Part shown: one piece after another, positions 1-5,634 of the stretch
How the letters are laid out: each line of letters starts with the position of its first letter
How positions within the stretch are numbered: position 1 is the first letter of the stretch
Assembly (NCBI RefSeq): GCF_000938265.1
Contig: NZ_JYFC01000001.1
Coordinates: forward strand, 496,001-560,000
From: Agreia bicolorata
GTDB taxonomy: Bacteria; Actinomycetota; Actinomycetes; Actinomycetales; Microbacteriaceae
Direction of reading: 5' to 3'
Length of the DNA stretch: 64,000 bases
Notes under the pieces: generated by a model
Databases searched by the model: none
Told to the model about the DNA's origin: nothing
What the model saw: only the letters and a program-made list of their open reading frames with translations
Program-made: the position numbers and the translations under genes

Positions 1-445
1 TGAAGAGCCAATCATCAGCGCGAGCTGATTGCCAGGCGGGAAAAGATTGGCGGGACAGCTGCCACCCATCGAGATAGTCACTTTGCCGGATTGTCAAGGT
101 TGGGGTCGCCTGCTCCGAAGTCCAGGCAATGGAAGAATTGGGCTCACCAACGGCCGCGAATAAACCAAATGGAGTAGCACGAGTCTTCGCTCGAGTTGCA
201 TACGCAAGGAGAGTCGCCAGCACAATCGAACGACGTTGAGGGTTCTCGACTGATCCCTTAAAGGCCTCAGCAAGATCCGACGATGCGTGCTTAATTGCCT
301 TGAAGAGCCGATTTCCATCTAGAGAGTAGTCGTCAGATTCTCCCCCAATCAGAAACTGAATAATTTGATCGACGTCATCGTCAACTTGGCTTCTGGTAAA
401 ACTGCTAACTCTGACAAGATATGCGCCGTTGACCAACTCTGACAC
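1..445 (-). CDS. lanB: Lantibiotic dehydratase (LanB), N-terminal part, runs off left edge
   Basis: Reading the minus strand from a GTG at 443-445, 148 codons stay open to the window edge. Residues 82-97 read YATRAKTRATPFGLFA, the hallmark of the N-terminal domain of class I lanthipeptide dehydratases (Lant_dehydr_N), which glutamylate Ser/Thr of a precursor peptide and eliminate to Dha/Dhb. A GAAGGGA Shine-Dalgarno lies just upstream of the GTG. The gene follows precursor gene 1 by 85 nt on the same strand, which fits a substrate/enzyme operon. Base composition is visibly less GC-rich than the core genes. Only about a sixth of the usual ~900-residue protein is here, so the rest, and any LanC, transporter or protease, would lie outside the window. 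The family call is secure; which LanB subtype is not. Confidence 0.9.
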   Translation of the reverse strand, partial: MSELVNGAYLVRVSSFTRSQVDDDVDQIIQFLIGGESDDYSLDGNRLFKAIKHASSDLAEAFKGSVENPQRRSIVLATLLAYATRAKTRATPFGLFAAVGEPNSSIAWTSEQATPTLTIRQSDYLDGWQLSRQSFPAWQSARADDWLF

Positions 446-490
446 TGTTCCCTTCGTAGAACCTCTTCTATCCACCACAGAGGCTCATCC

Positions 491-513
491 CCCGCCAGAG
501 TGGGCGAGGCGGG
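491..513 (-). terminator. Hairpin between precursor gene 1 and lanB
   Basis: CCCGCC (491-496) pairs with GGCGGG (508-513) around an 11-nt loop, 18 nt downstream of the precursor stop. There is no U-tract. The stem is kept in copy 2 although the loop has changed. In lanthipeptide operons such hairpins commonly act as partial terminators or mRNA stabilisers so that far more precursor than enzyme is made; that role is inferred here. Confidence 0.55.
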
Positions 514-530
514 CTCCCTGGCACCAACCC

Positions 531-749
531 TCAGAGGCAGGTCGTGCACATAGCGACACCAAATGCCGTGTTTCCGCAGGCCGATGGCACATCGGTCGAC
601 TTAGGGCAAGCCATGGTGGTGCCAAACGGTTCGCTGCACATCATTGGTGTCGATGTGTCCCATTCGATTTCGCTGAATGCAAGCCCGAGGTCGAAGTCAT
701 CACTGGCTTCAAAGTCGTATGCGCCGCGCGTCAAATCCTGGACTGTCAT
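531..749 (-). CDS. Class I lanthipeptide (RiPP) precursor peptide, copy 1
   Basis: A 72-residue peptide starting MTVQDLTRGAYDF. Residues 1-35 form an acidic leader without cysteine. FDLGL at 19-23 resembles the FNLD/FxLD box that LanB recognises in class I leaders, including the actinobacterial FxLD family. The C-terminal half holds five Cys (38, 48, 58, 68, 71) among many Ser/Thr and ends GVAMCTTCL, a typical core for thioether rings. ATG at 747-749 is preceded by GAAGGG with 6-nt spacing. A dehydratase gene follows on the same strand. The leader/core boundary, the number of rings and the bioactivity cannot be read from sequence. No close match to a characterised lantibiotic core is apparent to me. 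Confidence 0.85.
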   Translation of the reverse strand: MTVQDLTRGAYDFEASDDFDLGLAFSEIEWDTSTPMMCSEPFGTTMACPKSTDVPSACGNTAFGVAMCTTCL

Positions 750-771
750 GAGTCACCCTTCTGATCAATCG

Positions 772-790
772 ATACCCCCGTTTGGGGTAT
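772..790 (-). promoter_or_regulatory. 7-bp inverted repeat at precursor 1 transcription start
   Basis: ATACCCC (772-778) and GGGGTAT (784-790) flank a 5-nt loop. The element lies just downstream of the predicted -10, around the expected +1, and is preserved exactly in copy 2 (1655-1673). It could be an operator for a cluster regulator or a 5' mRNA hairpin; the sequence does not decide between them. Confidence 0.5.
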
Positions 791-796
791 GTCAAG

Positions 797-826
797 ATAC
801 TAAATCCGGCGTGGACCGCGAGTCAA
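797..826 (-). promoter_or_regulatory. Promoter of precursor gene 1
   Basis: On the minus strand a TTGACT -35 (821-826) is followed after 18 nt by TAGTAT (797-802, four of six consensus bases). The same elements occur upstream of precursor gene 2. The predicted start is near position 790, giving a leader of about 40 nt. Confidence 0.55.
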
Positions 827-852
827 CAGCCGACATTCAGCGCTCGGACGCT

Positions 853-1207
853 TGTGAGCATGACCCCAAGAATCGCTGGGCAGTCGAGAATGCGATGCCA
901 CTCCACCCTACGGCCAACCCGATACCGACAGCGTGAACGCCCAGTTCATCCGGATCCACGACTAGGTCGAAGCCAATCTCCTGGCTGCTCATGATTGCCT
1001 TGATGCCGCCCGTGTTGACATCCTCGCATTCAACATCTTCCCGGAGAGACTTTGGCAAGAGATCTCAGGGGTGCCATCAGCAGTCGACCGCGGCGCCGAC
1101 CAGCCGAGCTATCTCCCACTGCGACTTCTCACCCGTCGAAAACGACAGGCGACTGCTAGGCCGATCATCCAGTTTGGTCACCTTTTAGAATGGTCGGCGA
1201 CCCTGTT
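853..1207. other. No clear gene; degenerate, partly repeated sequence
   Basis: This gap between the two cassettes has no convincing gene. A minus-strand frame at 837-1058 (TTG start, 73 codons) contains DELGVH...GIGLAVGW. Its stretch at about 860-950 is roughly two-thirds identical to 1230-1320, in the same reading frame as the short ORF at 1208-1333. That suggests decayed copies of one former gene. The 1059-1207 part shows nothing I recognise. Confidence 0.4.
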
Positions 1208-1333
1208 TCAGTGACTGCCAGTGGCCGCGACACCGAAGAGTCTCCAGCCTGCAGTCAAGCGATGCTCCACTCTGTCTTCGACCAACCCGGCACCACCATC
1301 GTGAAAGCCCAGTTCAACCGACTCTTTGTACAT
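1208..1333 (-). CDS. Short ORF (41 aa) at the place of lanB in cassette 2; possible gene remnant
   Basis: ATG at 1331-1333 has a strong GGAGG five bases upstream. That start region is homologous to the lanB start region in copy 1, but downstream of the ATG the sequence is unrelated to lanB. The 41 codons begin MYKESVELGFHDGG and then hit TGA. Residues VELGFH...GAGL align with DELGVH...GIGL in the degenerate frame at 837-1058. It may be a small translated product of the cassette, but a truncated remnant riding on a duplicated ribosome binding site is equally possible. I do not recognise a function. Confidence 0.35.
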   Translation of the reverse strand: MYKESVELGFHDGGAGLVEDRVEHRLTAGWRLFGVAATGSH

Positions 1334-1376
1334 TGTTGCCTCCATAGAACTCTTCTATTCATCACAGAGGCCCCTC

Positions 1377-1399
1377 CCCGCCAGAGCGGGCGAGGCGGG
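1377..1399 (-). terminator. Hairpin downstream of precursor gene 2
   Basis: CCCGCC (1377-1382) pairs with GGCGGG (1394-1399). It is the counterpart of the hairpin at 491-513, lies 18 nt past the precursor stop, and has no U-tract. Confidence 0.5.
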
Positions 1400-1416
1400 C
1401 TCCCTGGCACCAACCC

Positions 1417-1632
1417 TCAGAGGCAGGTCGTGCACATAGCGACACCAAATGCAGTGTTTCCGCAGGACGATGGCACCCTCGATCTACAGCAACCAGAGGT
1501 GGTACCAAACGGTTCGCTGCACATCATTGGTGTCGATGTGTCCCATTCGATTTCGCTGAATGCAAGCCCGAGGTCGAAGTCATCGCTGGCTTCAAAGTCG
1601 TATGCGCCGCGCGTCAATTCTTGGACTGTCAT
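1417..1632 (-). CDS. Class I lanthipeptide (RiPP) precursor peptide, copy 2
   Basis: A 71-residue paralogue of the precursor at 531-749. Residues 1-45 are identical except E for D at position 5, so the leader with FDLGL and the core start PMMCSEPFGTT are shared. Residues 46-56 differ strongly: SGCCRSRVPSS against MACPKSTDVPSA. The C-terminus CGNTAFGVAMCTTCL is again identical. This copy has six Cys (38, 48, 49, 57, 67, 70) and so may form a different ring pattern. ATG at 1630-1632 has GAAGGG upstream. A single LanB could modify both peptides because the leaders match. Whether they act as a two-peptide pair or as variants is unknown. Confidence 0.83.
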   Translation of the reverse strand: MTVQELTRGAYDFEASDDFDLGLAFSEIEWDTSTPMMCSEPFGTTSGCCRSRVPSSCGNTAFGVAMCTTCL

Positions 1633-1654
1633 GAGTCACCCTTCTGATCAATCG

Positions 1655-1673
1655 ATACCCCCGTTTGGGGTAT
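1655..1673 (-). promoter_or_regulatory. 7-bp inverted repeat at precursor 2 transcription start
   Basis: ATACCCC (1655-1661) and GGGGTAT (1667-1673) around CGTTT, identical to the element at 772-790 and in the same position relative to promoter and start codon. Candidate operator or leader hairpin. Confidence 0.5.
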
Positions 1674-1679
1674 GTCAAG

Positions 1680-1709
1680 ATACTAAATCCGGCGTGGACC
1701 GCGAGTCAA
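1680..1709 (-). promoter_or_regulatory. Promoter of precursor gene 2
   Basis: TTGACT (1704-1709), 18-nt spacer, TAGTAT (1680-1685) on the minus strand, the same as for copy 1. Confidence 0.55.
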
Positions 1710-1888
1710 CAGCCGACATTCTGCGCTCGGACGCTCTGACCGAAGCGTCCTACCCTGATGTGCAGCCGCTGCAAACCATGAGCAACGTGCTGCTGTCCCC
1801 CGATCGCCGGCGCCGAGGGGGCAGGCTTGCACCTTGAGCCGAGGCGCATAGTGACGGCTACCGGAACAGCGGCCTCGACCTTGTCGGC

Positions 1889-2050
1889 AACGGTTGAAAA
1901 CTGGGCAGTTGTGACGGTCCAAAATTGAACACTTCAATCCACGATTGGACGGGTGATCACTTTGGAAGATTCGGCGTTGATTCGCCGGCTTCATCACGGC
2001 GAGAACGTCCTGAAGACTGTCATCGCGCTGCAGCTCGGAATCTCGCTGAC
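1889..2050 (+). pseudogene. IS21-family istA transposase relic (5' fragment)
   Basis: From GTG 1953 the frame reads VITLEDSALIRRLHHGENV followed by an IALQLGIS segment. This matches the N-terminal helix-turn-helix of IS21-type IstA transposases, which usually begin MITLEDWALIRRL...IARELGIS. Similarity ends near 2047 and the frame then continues as unrelated sequence. The upstream bases, with CAAAATTGAACA shortly before the start, look like the left end of such an element. No istB, right end or target duplication is visible. The relic abuts the 3' end of the peptide-transporter ATPase and marks the border of the accessory region. The left boundary is approximate. Confidence 0.6.
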
Positions 2051-2074
2051 ACCCGCCGCCGATCGCGCATCCAG

Positions 2075-3841
2075 TTATTTTGCGTCAGAATCCGGACGCT
2101 TACTCTGCCTGAGTTCTCTTCGAAGTTTTTGCTCAGCGGGGTCGGGCACCGGGATGGCCGCTATAAGTCGTTGCGTGTAAGGATTCTGTGGGGTGCGCAA
2201 AATATTATCTCGGGTGCCGGTTTCAACTATGTGGCCGTGGTTCATGACGGCGATTCGATCGGCCATCTGATCAACGACCGCTAGGTCATGGCTGATGAAG
2301 AGACACGCGAATCGCAACTCTCGCTGCAGGCCCGCAAGTAAGTCGAGCACTGTGGCTTGCACGGAAACATCGAGCGCAGACGTGGGTTCGTCAGCAACCA
2401 GGAGCTGCGGACTGAGTGCGAGCGCGCGAGCGATTCCTACTCTTTGCTTTTGGCCGCCCGAGAGTTCGTGGGGGAATCGGTTGCGGTAGCTGCGTGGAAG
2501 GCGCACGCTGTCGAGCAATTCTTCGACCCTGCGGGCGAGATCCGCGCCCTCGGCAACCTTTGCAAGCAGAAGTGGCTCGCCGATGCTCTCACCGATGGGC
2601 AGACGTGGATTCAGCGACGATGACGGGTCTTGGAAGACGATGCCCACCTTGTTGCGGAGCTGTCGCACGACCGATCGCGAATGATGAGAGATGTCGACAC
2701 CCGCGACCTCCAGGCGACCGCCGGCGATCGGCTGCAGACCGATCGCGGCGCGGCCGATGGTCGATTTGCCCGAGCCCGACTCGCCGACCAGGCCGAGAAC
2801 CTCGCCCGCGGCGATCGAGAGGCTCACTTCGTCTACAGCCCGGAAAGCGCCAACCTTGCCGCGTGCGCCGTATTCGACGATCACGTTCGAGAGTTCGAGG
2901 ATGGGAGCCGAGGCGGCGACGGCGACGGCGTGCTCGGATGCGTCGCGCGGCGTGGTCTCGATAGCGTCGCTGACCTCGGTCAGCGTCTCGAGAACGTCAA
3001 CCGCCTCGTCGCCTTCGCTGCCGCGGCCGAGGTGGGGAACGGCGTCGAGGAGCGCCTGGGTGTAGGGATCTTGCGGCGAGGCGAAGATCTCGGCGACGGG
3101 TCCCTGCTCCACCACAACACCGGCCTGCATCACAACGACCCAATCCGCGAGATCGGCGACGACACCCATATCGTGGGTGATGAGCAGCACCGCACTTTTC
3201 AGCCGATCCTTCAGGTCTCGCAGCAGCTCGAGTATCTCGGCCTGCACGGTCACGTCGAGTGCCGTGGTCGGCTCATCGGCGACGAGCAGAACCGGGTCCA
3301 GCACCAGAGCCTGCGCGATCATCGCGCGCTGCCTCTGGCCGCCCGAGAGCTGGTGAGGGTACGAATCGAAGGCCTTCTCGGGGTCGGGCATCTCGACGAG
3401 CTGCAGCATCTCGAGAGCCCGCAGCCGAGCATCCGACGGCGTCATCGAACGGTGGATGCGGATCGCCTCGACGATCTGGAAGCCGACCGTGTAGACGGGG
3501 TTGAGTGCCGTCATCGGCTCCTGGAAGATCGCGGCGACCTCCTGGCCGCGAAGGGCACGCAGTTCCTGGGGGTTGAGTCCTACGACGGAGCGGCCGGCGA
3601 CCTGGATGTCGCCCGTCACGCGGGCGTTCTTGGGCAGGAGGTCGAGAATCGCCATCGACGAGACGCTCTTGCCGCTTCCGGATTCTCCGACTACGGCCAC
3701 GACCTCGCCGGGTCCGATCGTGTACGACACCTTGCGGGCCGCCGGCACCCAGACGCCGTCGACGCCGAAGTCGACAGACAGCTCGTCGATTTTCAGCACC
3801 GGCGTGGTGTCTGCAGGGTAGGTGTGAAGTGTTGCACTCAC
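2075..3841 (-). CDS. Oligopeptide/dipeptide ABC transporter, fused two-domain ATP-binding protein (DppD-DppF type)
   Basis: 588 residues with two complete ABC domains in one chain. The first has Walker A GESGSGKS at 52-59 and the LSGGQ signature at 165-169; the second has Walker A at 353-360 and LSGGQ near 460. Each has a C-terminal oligopeptide-type tail (PYTQALL, PYTQRLI). The fusion replaces separate DppD and DppF subunits and would power the permeases encoded at 4542-7176. A PH-domain gene of opposite strand lies between, so the ATPase probably has its own promoter. GTG start at 3841 with AAAGGA about 10 nt upstream. The family is certain; substrate specificity (peptides versus nickel or glutathione) is inferred from the family only. 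Confidence 0.93.
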   Translation of the reverse strand: MSATLHTYPADTTPVLKIDELSVDFGVDGVWVPAARKVSYTIGPGEVVAVVGESGSGKSVSSMAILDLLPKNARVTGDIQVAGRSVVGLNPQELRALRGQEVAAIFQEPMTALNPVYTVGFQIVEAIRIHRSMTPSDARLRALEMLQLVEMPDPEKAFDSYPHQLSGGQRQRAMIAQALVLDPVLLVADEPTTALDVTVQAEILELLRDLKDRLKSAVLLITHDMGVVADLADWVVVMQAGVVVEQGPVAEIFASPQDPYTQALLDAVPHLGRGSEGDEAVDVLETLTEVSDAIETTPRDASEHAVAVAASAPILELSNVIVEYGARGKVGAFRAVDEVSLSIAAGEVLGLVGESGSGKSTIGRAAIGLQPIAGGRLEVAGVDISHHSRSVVRQLRNKVGIVFQDPSSSLNPRLPIGESIGEPLLLAKVAEGADLARRVEELLDSVRLPRSYRNRFPHELSGGQKQRVGIARALALSPQLLVADEPTSALDVSVQATVLDLLAGLQRELRFACLFISHDLAVVDQMADRIAVMNHGHIVETGTRDNILRTPQNPYTQRLIAAIPVPDPAEQKLRRELRQSKRPDSDAK

Positions 3842-3903
3842 GCGAGATGGTTCCTTTCAGCGCGGATGATCGGGCTCGGGCGTCGGACTGCGAGAATTGA
3901 GCC

Positions 3904-4533
3904 GTGCCCCCCGTAGAAGAAGAGACCGTCGTGTTCCGTTCGCGATTCAACAGAATTCTCGCGGCGGTGTTCTGGGTGGTCTGTGCCGCGGCTCTCGTCG
4001 CGATCGGTCTGACATACGCATACCGGCCCACCGGCTCCGTCGCCGGTCTCGCGGTGGGTTCGGTCCTTATCGGGGTTGCCGTCTTGGTGGTGCTTTGGCG
4101 CCCCCAGCTCACGGTTTCTGACGACGCGATCGTCGTGCGCAATGTGCTGAGCACCATCGTTGTTCCGTGGAATGCGCTGATCCATGTCGACACGAAGTAC
4201 GCGCTCACACTCATCACTCCGCAGCGCAAGGTCGCGGTTTGGTGCGCGCCGGCGCCCGGTGCCACCGCCGCCCTGCGAGCGTCTCGCGCGCAGGGAACGC
4301 AGGCCCGCGCCTGGACGGCCGCCTCCGATCTGCGCCCAGGAGACCTCGCGGGGACCGAATCGGGTCGCGCCGCATTCCTCGTTCGCTCGCGCTGGAACAC
4401 GCTGCGCGAACAGGGGCGCATCGAGCTGGGCACCGCCGGCGACCAACGGGTTCAGGTGCAGCCGCACGTCGCTTCGATTGCAGGCCTCGTTGCCGGTGTC
4501 GTCGCCGTTGCGCTGGTGACGATCCTGCTCTAG
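3904..4533 (+). CDS. PH domain-containing membrane protein
   Basis: 209 residues from a GTG. Two hydrophobic segments at about 15-35 and 45-65 are followed by a soluble PQLTVSDDAIVVRN-type region with the beta-rich pattern of bacterial PH (bPH_6-like) domains. A last hydrophobic stretch sits at the C-terminus. Similar actinobacterial proteins have no settled function. It is divergent from the ATPase gene (2075-3841), and its 3' end meets the 3' end of the dppC-type gene 8 bp away, so it interrupts the transporter cluster. A role with that transporter is not indicated by sequence. Confidence 0.65.
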   Translation: MPPVEEETVVFRSRFNRILAAVFWVVCAAALVAIGLTYAYRPTGSVAGLAVGSVLIGVAVLVVLWRPQLTVSDDAIVVRNVLSTIVVPWNALIHVDTKYALTLITPQRKVAVWCAPAPGATAALRASRAQGTQARAWTAASDLRPGDLAGTESGRAAFLVRSRWNTLREQGRIELGTAGDQRVQVQPHVASIAGLVAGVVAVALVTILL

Positions 4534-4541
4534 CGAGCTGA

Positions 4542-5582
4542 TCACGAGGTGGGCGACTTCGGGGCCTTGAGCGAGACCTGCGGCTGAGCGGCCTCGACGA
4601 ACTCGCGCATCTTGCGCCGCTTGAAGCGCTTCTGCCGGGGGTCGAACGCATCACGCAGGCCGTCACCCACAAAGTTGACCAGCAGAGCCAGCGAGACGAT
4701 GAACAGCGCCGGCCACCAGTACAGCCACGGGCGAGTCGAGAACGCCGACTGGTTGTCGCTGATCAGCAGGCCGAGCGACGACTCGGGGCTCCGGATGCCG
4801 TAGCCCAGGTAGCTGAGGCCCGTCTCGAGCAGAATGGCGCTGGCCGCGAGAAGGGTCGCGCTCACGATCACGACACCGACGGCGTTGGGCAGGATGTGCT
4901 TGAAGATGATTCGGAGATCGCTCGCCCCCGCGACGCGGGCCGCCTCGACGAATTCCCGCTCACGAAGGGACAGGAACTCAGCGCGCACCAGCCTAGCGAT
5001 CGACATCCACGACACGAGCGCGAGCAGTATCGAGAGGAACCAGACCCCGAGGCCACCGCTTCCCGCCGTCTGGCCGACAACCGCGCCGATGACGATGGCG
5101 GGGATCACGATGAATACATCGGTGATGCGCATGAGCACCGCATCGACCCAGCCACGGTAGTAGCCCGCGATCGCGCCCACCACCGTGCCGACGACGGTGC
5201 CGAGCCCGCCGATCACGACCATAACGATGAGCGAGTTCTGGATGCCCCGCATAACGAGCGCGAAATAGTCAACGCCGATTCGGTTCTGGCCGAAGGGGTG
5301 TTCGCCGAGAGCAAAGGGCCACAACGACAGCGTCGGTGCGCCTGCCTGATCGTTGAGAGAGCGATAGTCGTACTTCCACCAGCCCGGAATAGGTCCGATT
5401 CCGGTGGCCGAGAATGCGAACAGCACGATCAGTACCAGCACGAAGAGCGAGACCACTGAAATACGGTTCTGCAAGAAGCGGTCGAAGATGATGCGGCCCT
5501 GGGACTTGCCGGCCACCGCATCGGAACGATCGCCTGTCGGGCCGTGCGGCTCCGGTGTGACTTCGAGCATGCCCTGGCTCAT
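4542..5582 (-). CDS. Oligopeptide/dipeptide ABC transporter permease (DppC type)
   Basis: 346 residues. An N-terminal cytoplasmic tail and a first membrane helix near residue 45-65 precede the BPD_transp_1 core with the EAARVAGASDLRIIFKHILP segment, the EAA loop that contacts the ATPase. The C-terminus GDGLRDAFDPRQ is the usual DppC ending. I chose the ATG at 5580-5582, with AGGA seven bases upstream, over the start at 5606. It lies 52 nt after the dppB-type gene on the same strand and forms the second half of the channel. Confidence 0.93.
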   Translation of the reverse strand: MSQGMLEVTPEPHGPTGDRSDAVAGKSQGRIIFDRFLQNRISVVSLFVLVLIVLFAFSATGIGPIPGWWKYDYRSLNDQAGAPTLSLWPFALGEHPFGQNRIGVDYFALVMRGIQNSLIVMVVIGGLGTVVGTVVGAIAGYYRGWVDAVLMRITDVFIVIPAIVIGAVVGQTAGSGGLGVWFLSILLALVSWMSIARLVRAEFLSLREREFVEAARVAGASDLRIIFKHILPNAVGVVIVSATLLAASAILLETGLSYLGYGIRSPESSLGLLISDNQSAFSTRPWLYWWPALFIVSLALLVNFVGDGLRDAFDPRQKRFKRRKMREFVEAAQPQVSLKAPKSPTS

Positions 5583-5634
5583 GATGATTTCCTGTTCTGC
5601 TTCCACGCCCTGATGTGTCTGGTAGCCAAGCCGC

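Larger units (their letters stand above)
443..852 (-). repeat. Direct repeat copy 1 (precursor cassette)
   Basis: About 410 bp that reappears, almost unchanged, at 1331-1735. The unit runs from the start codon of the next gene (here lanB) through its ribosome binding site, a hairpin, one precursor gene and that gene's promoter. Homology stops at the downstream start codon on one side and just past the -35 element on the other, so it is a complete expression cassette. The copies differ mainly in the middle of the precursor core and in small changes near the hairpin. Confidence 0.9.
1331..1735 (-). repeat. Direct repeat copy 2 (precursor cassette)
   Basis: Second copy of the cassette at 443-852, in the same orientation. 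Start codon with ribosome binding site, hairpin, precursor gene, inverted repeat and promoter are all retained. About 480 bp of diverged sequence separates the two copies. Confidence 0.9.

Noticed and set aside
94-318. 74-codon ATG frame on the minus strand
   Set aside because: It is an alternative frame within the lanB reading frame, which has the real dehydratase motif and Shine-Dalgarno.
429-936. Plus-strand frames across precursor copy 1
   Set aside because: They have no family pattern, and the minus strand carries the precursor, promoter and ribosome binding site.
443-1735. CRISPR or composite transposon
   Set aside because: Only two long direct repeats with coding content, no spacers, no transposase between them.
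1683-1997. 104-codon minus frame upstream of precursor 2
   Set aside because: Composition is Arg/Cys-rich without a pattern and it runs across the promoter; 1736-1888 shows nothing else recognisable.
2630-3916. 428-codon plus-strand frame
   Set aside because: Antisense shadow of the fused peptide-transporter ATPase, whose two Walker A motifs settle the coding strand.
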